Shown piece by piece: positions 50,163 to 59,473 of a stretch of 64,000 nt of DNA (the first letter of the stretch is position 1; each line of letters starts with the position of its first letter). The notes under the pieces were generated by a model. The model searched no databases and was not told the DNA's origin. It saw only the letters and a list, made by a program, of their open reading frames with translations. The translations under genes were made by a program, and so were the position numbers. This stretch comes from Halichondria panicea (taxonomy: Eukaryota; Porifera; Demospongiae; Suberitida; Halichondriidae): NCBI RefSeq assembly GCF_963675165.1, contig NC_087389.1:5430120-5494119 (forward strand), in the 5' to 3' direction.

Positions 50163-50411
50163 TATTTAATACATGCGATATGCACATATGCACACACATG
50201 CACAATGAATGTGCTCTGTTGCATTGTTGGATGAGGAGGTCAAAGGTCAACTCTAAGTTTTTGTTTACTTCTAAAAGTACATGAAGGGATTTTCCCGTTT
50301 GTAAGCCTACATGTAGGGAATCCCCTCAAGGCCACCCCCCTTTTACATCCACGTGGCTTTATAGCAATTACCCAGATATCTCTGATATCTACCGGTACTT
50401 CATCCTTCAAA
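50163..50411. promoter_or_regulatory. Bidirectional promoter region between GPATCH2 and the 733-aa gene
   Basis: Only 249 bp separate the two divergent start codons, so both promoters must overlap. A short CA-rich run follows 50180. A C-run and CCACGTGG, which contains an E-box, occur near 50335-50355. Confidence 0.6.
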
Positions 50412-53000
50412 ATGGGAAAAGACATTATTATTATGAGGTTCAAGTACACCAGCAGCTTGCCATATGCTGAGCTACCCTTCAAGTTCAAGTAAGTCACGTT
50501 TCTAAGCATCTACACAACGTTTATAATCCAATACACAGGGGGTATTTCAATAACACATACCCTGGAACGTGTGAGGTGCTGTTCACCTTCCCTGACATCA
50601 TTGATGGGGACACACCCACAAACACACCCTGTGTATTCGTGGTCCAGTTCAGCCTCGCATCCACCGCTAACAGAGTGAAGCAAAAGTAAGTTGTATCCAA
50701 TACCCCACCCCACGCCACCCTAGCATCGCCCTCACGCCCACTTGTGCTTCGTACTAATTGCTGTATATATATAGTAGGCTACCTCAGTCTACACACATAC
50801 ACACCCCGCACCTCACCACCACACACACACATCTCACAACCCCACCCCCACCCACCCTCATACACACACCTCACCATCCACACACACACACACACAGGTA
50901 CCACTGTCGACAACTCTTCGAAGTCCGTCTACGAAACTGTTGGCTGGAACACTCTCAAATGTTTGAATTAGACATCAATGAAGATGACATTCGTTTGAGG
51001 AAACGCCACCCCATCACAAGCACACCCCCTCGGGATAATAGCCACGCTAATCATAGCAAACCCTGGAGACTCTCGCCCACTCCACCTCGCACACATAGCA
51101 CACCGTCTCCTGAAAGGGAGCGCGGGAGAAGACCAAGGAGGAAGCTACCGAGTGATCGGAGCAATGAGCGCATAGTAAGGGAGAGCAGTAACCATGACGA
51201 GCGAATACGGAAGCCCTCGGACTCTGGGGCAGAGTCAGGTCACTCAGCAAGAAGGTTGGTAGTTATGCAATGTCAAGAATACACTCTTGGTAACGTACGA
51301 ACAAGGCTGTTTCATACAATAACTGTTGGTAGTCTCTCCTAACTGAAGGTACAGTGGAATCCCTCTATAACGAACACCTCTAGAGAACAATGTTTTGATC
51401 TTTATACAGAGGTGGCCTTTGTTGAGAGGTTGTTTTGTACATAAACTGTTCATTTGGGACCTGGGTGTCTGGCCGTTATATAGCAACTGGCCTTTATTCG
51501 GAGGTGGTTGTTAACAGAGGTTCCACTGTATATGTATACAGTAGAACCTCGCTAATCTGAATAGAGCCGGACCAGACCCCATTTGAATACATGAAATTTC
51601 CGGATTACGGAATTGATTATGACAAAAACACTTTTGTTCTGTGGCCAGAAGGGAAGCTGCTAGCTAGAATAGTCTTTTATCTCAACTTTCTCTCAATACA
51701 GTGAGTCTTGTGAGCTCTCCCTTCGTTTTCTTTGCAGTAGCCATTGTATTGAGCAGTTTCTATAAAATTATTGCTGATTCAGCAAAGCAAGGTAGATTGC
51801 GCATGCGCAGTAGTCTATTCTACTGACAGCCCCTCCTCTTTTCAGTTTGCAATTTGTCCGGATTTGCGAGGTTTCGGACGAAAGGGGTTCGCATTAGCGA
51901 GGTTCTACTATGCCCTCAATCTGTGCACTAGCCTCCTTCACAAGGCCTCAAAAGGAGGCCTGCTACTGACTGTTCGCGCATGTGCAAAATTATTGGATAA
52001 TGTTCCCGTAATGTTTCCCATTAAACTGATTTTTACCCGAATTATATCCTGAATAATATAGCTCTGTGTCTGACTTTATGAAGAGTATTCTTTGTCTGTA
52101 TATGTGTCTGACAGACAAAGAATACTCTTCATAAAGTCAGACACAGAGCTATATAGCTAGCTAGCTAGAGACAGAGCTGTATTGGTTACAGCAGCAATTT
52201 CTTTCTGATAGAGTCGACTTTCACCAAGGTTAGTGTCAGATGGGCATGGCCTATCCATATAGGCTATTGTCAGCCTTCCCTCCGTTCAGAGGATTGTTAT
52301 CCACACTGTTGCAGGCTGTGAGTCCTTTGTTAACATAGTAGGCTAAGGGTAGCTATTAGAATGCTATCACACAGGCTAGAAACCTTCACAATCTCAATCC
52401 ACTTCCGTTCGTTATGACGTCATTGTTTTACTGAGCAAATACAATGGTATCCGAATTACCCACTTTCCGGGTAATAGGTGGCGCATGCGCAAACAGTCGA
52501 TATCAGGCCCTCTCTTCGAGGAAGAGCGCCCTGGGATCGAGGCTATCTGTGCTGCTAATCTGTTTTTGTTTTTAACAAATGGCATTTTTATCTAATACGG
52601 AGTACGTTCTTTTAGGCATGCCATCACCTGAGAGAATTGTTGTGAGCTAAATGTATTAACAATGTCTTTCAAAATATGGACCCTCAAAATAATTAGTTAA
52701 CAATATATACGTACCTATGCAAGTGTATCCCGGCTCTGTAAGCTAATTTATATATAATGCATCAACATTCTGTATGAGCGATGGATATAATTGTGAACTG
52801 ACCACACCCCCTCCAGGGTATCATACAGGGGAAAGGGGGGATATCCCCCCTTTGTTTGCATTCAGGTACTAGTGTCCGTCCATAGCTGGCAATTTTACAT
52901 ACTATAACAGGGTATTGAAATAACTTTTTTTTAGCAAAATGTTTTTATTTCCCCCTCTATATACTTCAAAATCCTGTATGACACCCTGCCCCCCCCCCCC

Positions 53001-53094
<94 letters not shown>

Positions 53095-55680
53095 GTAGGG
53101 ATGGTGGGAGAGATTCTAGGGATGGTGGGAGAGATTCTAGGGATGGTGGGAGAGATTCATCATTGAGTGGACGAGACTCCAAGTCCAGCCACAGAGAACC
53201 CATCAGCGGTGAGCTTGTACTAGTGAAGCCTGTCTATTGCGGTCACCCTATAAGCATCAGTGGTGTGCACTCGGTAGCTCACTAGGAAGTTGGGCAAAGA
53301 GTAAATCCTATATACTTGAGATAAGGTATTAGTGTTCGTATTACGTCAGAGTTAGAGTAGTGACATGGTCTACTTGTGTACATTGTTAGAGTAGTGACAT
53401 GGTCTACTTGTGTACATTTTTACTTTCAAATGGTATCATCGATTTTCATATTTGGGAGATAAAAGAATTACAAATTTCGGCCAAAATAATACCATGGTGA
53501 TGCTGCCATGGTGATGCTGCCATGGTGATGCTACCACGGTGATGCTACCACGGTGATGCTACCACGGTGATGCTATCATGGTGATGCTGCAGCCATATTT
53601 ATCAGGCCTGTACTGTAGATCATTCTGTAGTAGAAATAATAATGTATCCCAAGGCCGAAAAATGGCCCCAACAAATTGATTACACATCACCACACCCACT
53701 CCACCCACTCCACACACACCCACACACACAGGTGGTAGGAGTCACAGTCCCCTCTCACGATTAACAGACAGAGGGCCCACCAGTCGACCGAGAACTATAC
53801 AGATTAGATCTGATCCAAAACCGACGGAACACATTGAAATTAAACCTGAGAATAATATATCTGAGCTAACGGATAACACTCCGAGTCCGCTAACCACGCC
53901 CATACAGGAAGCAAGTCCTGATCCACAGCAGGGGCGGGTATATCGTGACGAAACCCCACCCCCTGAAATGATTGAGGTGTTACAATATTTGCAGAACAAT
54001 CCCGAAGCTTGGCGTTATTGGTATTATAACACATACCGTCAAGGTCAACAAGGTCAGCAAGGTCAATTGATGACAGAGGGTCAAAGTCACATGACAATGG
54101 AACAAGATCACATGATACGCCCTGATAATCACATGACCGTGCAGCAACCACCGACACCGAATGCTAGTGCATTTACTCAGATTCCTACAACGAACTATCC
54201 CTCACATCCCCACCCACCACACTGGCCTCACACCTCACACTTGCAACAACACCCACTCGTATCACAGACGCCTCAACCTCTGTTTTCTCTCCCCACACAA
54301 CCCACACACACATCACAACACTCACACCCCCTCATTGTACAACCACACCCACTCGTATCACAGACACCTCAACCTCTGTTTTCTCTCCCCACACAACCCA
54401 TGCACATATCACAATACTCACACCCCCTCATTGTACAACCAAACCCTCCCACTTCTCACCAATGGCCTTCACACAGCGGGGATATCCCCTCCTCCGCCCA
54501 CCTCCCCCAAACAGACAGTCAATTTACTCCAATACCATCATCACAAAGCGCTGTATTTGACAGCAATCAAATATTGCGAGAATCTCCTGTTAACAATAAT
54601 TTGGATCCTGTTGAAGAACTGAATGTCAGCTTTCAACTAAAGCACTGGCTTGCCGGACCAAGTGGTGCTGGTACTGCCAGGTCCCTTGAGGTGACATCCT
54701 TTGATGTTAGACCCCCCACGAATATACAGGGACCCCCAGCTGACAGGACACCACCTGCTGCGTTCATCAATGATGACGTTTTGGGCAATGCGGTTTCTAT
54801 CTCAGAAATGTTGAATTGTGCTCGTAAACGTAGCACCATACAATCCCCTTCCCTGGAACTACCCGCCATGTCTTCCCCCGCGTCACATGATCCTGAAACC
54901 ACGCCCACTGAGACCACACCCGTTAAAGAGACTACGAAATGTTCCTTTGCTGTGCAGACGGAATTGCCTGTGCAGCCAAAGAGGCCAAAGGTCACTCAAC
55001 CCCTGCGAGAAGTGGATCCGAAGCATCACGAGCTACGAAAGACAATACTTCAGGTATGTTGTGTGGGTGGGGTGTGCGTGTGTGTGTGGAGGTGGTGTGT
55101 GTGTGTGTGTGGGGGGGTGGTGTGTGTGTGTGGGGGTGGTGTGTGTGTGTGGGGGGGTGGTGTGTGTGTGTGGGGGGGTGGTGTGTGTGTGTGGGGGGGG
55201 GTGGTGTGTGTGAGTTATTTGTTGCAATTTTTATAATTACCCTTCAGGATTACAAAGAGCAGATGAACACTATTTCAATTGTTCACGAAGGAATGATAAA
55301 GTAAGTTAGAATGACTTTTGCAGTGTCTTATTTCTAGCATAGCATGGAGTAAAGTAGTTTAGCCTCTAAATATCTACAAACTTCCCCCATATATAATATA
55401 ATAATAACCCCACCTCCACACACGCAAGCTGTCACTATATAACTTATCCCCCACCTCCACACACGCAAACTGTCACTATATAACTTATCCCCCACACCCA
55501 CACACGCAAGCTGTCACTATATAACTTATCCCCCACACCCACAGGGCGGACCCCTCAATGAAGGCCCTAGTGCTGGACAGCCTGAGGAGAATGTTGAGTG
55601 ACGCTCGAGATAGAACTGTCTCCAAGTTTTGGGAACAAGTGGACAAGACGGAGGCTGCAAGTACCGTTGTGAAGGACTGA
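50412..55680 (+). CDS. Unrecognised 733-aa protein, beta-like N-terminal domain and helical C-terminus
   Basis: Seven exons (50412-50488, 50539-50685, 50898-51254, 53099-53208, 53732-55053, 55248-55300, 55545-55680) join in phase. Residues 1-~105 look like a folded domain (GYFNNTYPGTCEVLFTFPDI, FVVQFSLASTANRVKQKYHC, FEVRLRNCWLEHSQMFELDI). The long middle is disordered: Arg/Ser-rich, then Pro/His/Gln-rich with a duplicated ~33-residue block (HPLVSQTPQPLFSLPTQP). The last ~90 residues are helical (HHELRKTILQDYKEQMNTIS, LVLDSLRRMLSDARDRTVSK). The combination recalls centrosomal or microtubule-associated scaffolds, but I cannot name the family. The ATG at 50412 is the first in frame after the divergent promoter. 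Confidence 0.72.
51350..51530. mobile_element. MITE, TACAGTGGAACC family
   Basis: Ends TACAGTGGAATCCCTCTATA and AACAGAGGTTCCACTGTA are inverted repeats. The interior carries AGAGGTGGCCTTTGTTGAGA. TA at the tips suggests Tc1/mariner-like insertion. A reverse copy is at 60135-60320 and a fragment near 47400-47460. Confidence 0.75.
51928..52546. mobile_element. ~619-bp CTAGCCTC element, copy 2, carrying a 44-bp perfect hairpin
   Basis: Collinear with 31010-31612 over most of its length (for example GTTAACATAGTAGGCTAAGG in both). The flanks CTGTGCA and CTGTGCT fit a 7-bp target duplication with one change. It lies in intron 3 of the 733-aa gene. Confidence 0.8.
52056..52154. repeat. Perfect 44-bp stem hairpin
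   Basis: 52056-52099 and 52111-52154 are exact reverse complements (arms contain TCTGTGTCTGACTTTATGAA), separated by an 11-nt loop. The related element at 31010 has only part of one arm, so the palindrome arose within this copy. Confidence 0.92.
52814..52988. mobile_element. MITE, CAGGGTGTCATACAGG family, copy 3
   Basis: Ends CAGGGTATCATACAGG and CCTGTATGACACCCTG. It is 175 bp long and has the same orientation as copy 1. A long C-run and CA microsatellite follow it directly, hiding the target duplication. Confidence 0.88.
53003..53092 (+). repeat. (CA)n microsatellite upstream of exon 4
   Basis: About 45 CA units in intron 3 of the 733-aa gene, ending a few bases before the acceptor GGTAG at 53098. 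Confidence 0.95.
53098..53161 (+). repeat. 21-bp tandem triplication containing 3' splice sites
   Basis: GGATGGTGGGAGAGATTC plus TAG is repeated three times from 53099. Each unit starts after TAG, giving acceptors at 53098, 53119 and 53140. All are in frame, so use of a later one drops 7 or 14 residues (DGGRDSR repeats). Confidence 0.85.
53492..53585. repeat. 14-bp tandem repeat
   Basis: About six and a half units of CCATGGTGATGCTG/CCACGGTGATGCTA in intron 4 of the 733-aa gene. Confidence 0.9.
55060..55212 (+). repeat. G-rich (GT)n GGGGG tandem array just after a 5' splice site
   Basis: Units of GTGTGTGTG alternate with runs of five to nine G. The array begins 10 nt after the donor at 55054. 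G-quadruplex formation in the pre-mRNA is possible. Confidence 0.8.
55400..55544 (+). repeat. ~41-bp tandem repeat up to the last exon
   Basis: CTGTCACTATATAACTTATC plus a CCCCCAC..CCACACACGCAA tail repeats three times. Only the last copy ends in a usable acceptor (CCACAG at 55544). Confidence 0.8.
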
Positions 55681-55828
55681 GACAATGATTAATAATAACC
55701 GATGATCCATATTTTTTGTATATTTATACTGTTTCTTATCTGATCACAAAATTGTAAAACGTTTGTACACGTAGGTGAAAGTAAACCATTTTTTGCTTAT
55801 TAATTGCAACCAAAATATCTCGTAATCG

Positions 55829-56281
55829 CCTACAGGGATGGAAGACATTGCACCCAGCCTCCATTGCCACAGGGATGGAAGACGTTACACCCAGCCTCCA
55901 TTGCCACAGGGATGAAAGACGTTACACCCAGCCTCCATTGCCTACAGGGATGGAAGATGTTACACCCGGCCTCCATCGCCTACAGGGATGGAAGACATTA
56001 CACCCGGCCTCCATTGCCTACAGGGATGGAAGATGTTACACCCGGCCTCCATTGCCTACAGGGATGGAAGATGTTACACCCGGCCTCCATCGCCTACAGG
56101 GATGGAAGACATTACACCCGGCCTCCATTGCCTACAGGGATGGAAGATGTTACACCCGGCCTCCATCGCCTACAGGGATGGAAGACATTACACCCGGCCT
56201 CCATCGCCTACAGGGATGGAAGACATTACACCCGGCCTCCATCGCCTACAGGGATGGAAGACATTACACCCAGCCTCCATT
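55829..56281. repeat. 38-bp minisatellite, ~12 units
   Basis: Units CCTACAGGGATGGAAGA plus a variable TRTTACACCCGGCCTCCATYG. Two main variants alternate (GACATT and GATGTT). The array lies between two convergent genes and is open in several frames by chance; it is not called coding. Confidence 0.93.
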
Positions 56282-56407
56282 AGAAGTTTTCGTATACATA
56301 TAATCATTATATACACACTAACACAGAAAAATAATTAATGTGCACAAAAAATTAAATAGAAATGAACAGTGTATATAGGACAAAGAGAACTATAGCTAGT
56401 ACTAGAT

Positions 56408-56554
56408 TTATGATTGTTTTTCAGATAGTTTGCGAGAGTCCCTCCATTTTGAGCACAGCTTCTCCACCAGATCAGCTGGGTCCTCTGAGATCACTAACAG
56501 ACTGTCCACTGAGCCCTCGTGCGTTATAAACCCCTCCTCTATAGCACGAGACAG

Positions 56555-56593
<39 letters not shown>

Positions 56594-58716
56594 GGGGGGG
56601 GGGGTAAATAGTTGGAATGGGGAAGTGCATTTCAGCACACACAAAACATACATAGTGGTTCTAGCCTAATTAAATAGAAAAGCATGGACAACCAACTTCT
56701 TGGGATATTCAACAAAGTTCTATCACACATTATAACGAGTGTTGCAAGCTTTCGCTCAAAAGTATTAGTGTTATAGAAGAGGTAAATAATTTGCAATGTA
56801 CTTTGATTGTTTCACAGTTAATAGTGCATGGCCTGTAGCCAAACAGTGGGAGCAAAGCTTTGTCAAAGGCATAGTCAGTAGTCTGTGAGATAAGTATTAA
56901 AGACAGAATTCAATCACAGAAAGTGAGTATCTATAACAAGCAGTCTAAAAAGAGTTATCAGAAAAGGTTGGTTTGTGGCTTACCAGGACCTCAACAAAGA
57001 GATTCTGGGATTCAAACTGGATTCTCTTACACGTGGTGTTGAGCGCGGCATGCGCATTACATCCAGGAATAGGGGTGTGTCTGCAAGTTCAATGATGGCT
57101 ACTAAAATAGCTAGCTTCTTTAGCAGCTCTTTCTGACGCTCGTAGCTAACAAAAAGCTAGCGCTTTAGTGCAAGGCTAACTCATTTGTTGAATAGAAAGT
57201 TTGTGCGAACAGATGATGCTATGAAAGATTCTGAAGAGACTGCAACAGCCTTCAATGTGAGTCAAAGTAGTCATAACTTGAGAAAGAAGCTTTAGTTTCA
57301 AATCCACGAATCAAAATCCAAGAGAACGTGGCTATAGAAGCTATTAGTTTTCGTCGCATTTCAACCGTTGAGCAGTTACAGCTGGAACAGACACACAGAC
57401 AGACAGACACACACACAGTCAGCTTTACCGTATCCCTCGTGCGGCTACGCCTCAAGGCATAATTATGTATGTTTGAGAATCAATAAAAAGGGGGGTAGTG
57501 GGGAAGAGGGGCATACCAGTAGGAGAATGGGGGATATTCAGTAACTCTAACACAGTTCTATCACACATTATAATTATGCTTAAATGAGATTAATTAAGCC
57601 AGCGTATGACACCAGCTGTATTGATTATACTCCCCACCCACTCACCCAGCCAATGAAGTGATCGTAGTAGCTGTCCACATTGAGCAAGCCGATGGGTTTT
57701 TGATGAAGGTCCAGTTTGTACCAAGTGAGCATCTCAGTAAGCTCCTCCATGGTTCCCACGCCCCCAGGCAAGGCAATGAAAGCCTCCACCTGACATCAAA
57801 GCAACCACATCAAAGAGACATTTTTTAACAAGCCGAACAGTATAATAATTATACTAAGAAAAGTGTAAACCGAATAAAAAGCTATTACAGTGACTTACTG
57901 AGTCATACATTAATTTCTTGCGCGTGTGCATATCTGGAACAATGATTTCCTCCCCAGGAGCAGTGTAGCCGTCATAACCTGAGAGGAGGAGGGGGCAAAG
58001 AAAGTGATGAAGCAGTTAAAAATAATATCTATAGCCTTACATTATACGCATGAGGTGAGGCTGTTACTATACCTCAATTCCAGCATCAATGTGCTTAAAA
58101 TATACTTAGTAACCACACCCCACGCTCACGAGTGAAAAACTCGGGTATGATCCCAGTCAGTTGGCCCCCTCCCTCCAGTACAGCATCGGCTAGTGTCCCT
58201 AGGAGACCAAAGGCACTCCCTCCAAACACCACCTTGATACCGCGTCCTGCTAGACAACGACCAAGTCCTGAGTGTACATGTGAGAGAGGAAATATATACA
58301 ATCATCTGCAGTTGAGCTTAGCAACCGTGTGGAAAGGTAGTCGGCTATTTAGATTGTCAGTACAGACACATGTACCATGTACCATAGTCTCCCTTCAGTA
58401 TCTACGTAAATGTACGCACTATTGTTGAAATCAAAATAGGCTCATTTCACTATAAAAAGACAGTGATTTTTCTTCTTTAAGCACACCATTCAATAGAGCT
58501 ATGAAAGAGCTTCAAATTTCACCCTTTTACATGCATGTATGCATTATAATTATATTAAAATACACACACATTGTTGGTAGTCTTGGTTGACTGGATTTCT
58601 CACCTACCTGCAGCTTTCTCTGGGAAGATGCTCTTCTTGACAGTGCTGGCTCCACAGTACACGGCCACTGCAGAGGGAGCCTCCTTTCCTGAGCTGCATA
58701 CAGTGCTAGATGCCAT
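56408..58716 (-). CDS. LOG-family nucleoside monophosphate phosphoribohydrolase
   Basis: Six exons (58608-58716, 58130-58267, 57899-57978, 57646-57789, 56984-57016, 56408-56554) join in phase into 216 residues, the usual LOG length. Seen: N-terminal strand [29 protein letters not shown] with GIIPEFF; the family marks MHTRK (Arg102) and PGGVGTMEE (Glu125), whose Arg and Glu are catalytic in LOG enzymes; and the [14 protein letters not shown] motif. Plant and microbial LOG proteins release the base from cytokinin ribotides or cleave AMP-like nucleotides. In an animal a general nucleotide-salvage or -cleaning role is more likely than hormone synthesis. The last exon's acceptor ends a CA repeat. 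Start ATG 58714-58716 gives a short hydrophilic leader and no signal peptide, so cytosolic. Confidence 0.9.
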
Positions 58717-58941
58717 CAGTAACTTAACACAGACTTTGCCATGTGGGCGGCTTATCCTCGAGGTTAACTACTCTTGTGTTCAATCTTATAGCCGCACAGT
58801 GTTATCGAGGTTTATGTCTCGAATTTCAATCCGCCAGAAACAACCTAAAATCGAGGCTAATGTTTTTGACATGTACAACACCAACCCCCACAATAAATTA
58901 ATTCCTGAAACAAGAAATATGTAATTCAATAAATTAATGTT

Positions 58942-58947
58942 TTTATT
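58942..58947 (-). promoter_or_regulatory. Poly(A) signal of CRELD (distal)
   Basis: AATAAA on the minus strand, 72 nt after the TGA of the RDEL-ending exon. Confidence 0.55.
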
Positions 58948-59018
58948 ATAGATTGAAGCATTGTATAACACGGGTTCATAGTTCAATTGTCTCTCTAGAC
59001 ATCCACCCACGTACGTCG

Positions 59019-59473
59019 TCACAACTCGTCCCGTTCACTCGAGACAGGGGCATCCTCATTTCCATGGAGACGCTGAGAATCATGCTCGTTCCCAGTTGTC
59101 TGATTAGGTACGTTGGGAGCTGCTCCATTGTTGCCCGTAGCAACCTTTGTGTCACTTGGAGAAACGTCACGATGATGTTGAGAGGTTGGTTTGTCTGTAC
59201 TGGAGGTATCGTCCACAGGCTCCACTTGTGTGGGGCTAGGGTTGGGTTGATCATCATCTGTTCCAGGTTGTTCTGTCAATTGGGCTGGCTCAGACGAAAA
59301 TTGCTCATCAGGCTTTTCTTTATCAGGTTTAACTAGTTGCTCGGTAGGTTGTACTGGTTGTTCGATTGGAGATAATTCAGCTTGTCGGTCAGGTGAGTCC
59401 ATTGTTCGCTCATCTGTAGCCCCATCCTTTGAGTCCCCCTCCCCTCCAGTGACTGACACCTTGCTCTTCTTAC
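59019..59473 (-). other. CRELD: CRELD alternative last exon B: acidic tail ending RDEL
   Basis: Acceptor GTGCAG|GT also fits the phase of the 60522 donor. The exon encodes a 150-residue Pro/Glu/Gln/Asp-rich tail without membrane segments, ending SERDEL and TGA at 59019-59021. RDEL is a recognised variant of the KDEL ER-retrieval signal, matching the soluble ER-resident CRELD2 type. Confidence 0.8.

Noticed and set aside
55804-56338. 159-aa repetitive open frame over the minisatellite
   Set aside because: Three frames are equally open because the 38-bp unit lacks stops; no splice context or start supports translation.
58571-58924. 117-aa plus-strand open frame
   Set aside because: It is antisense to the first exon of the LOG gene, which has clear motifs on the other strand.
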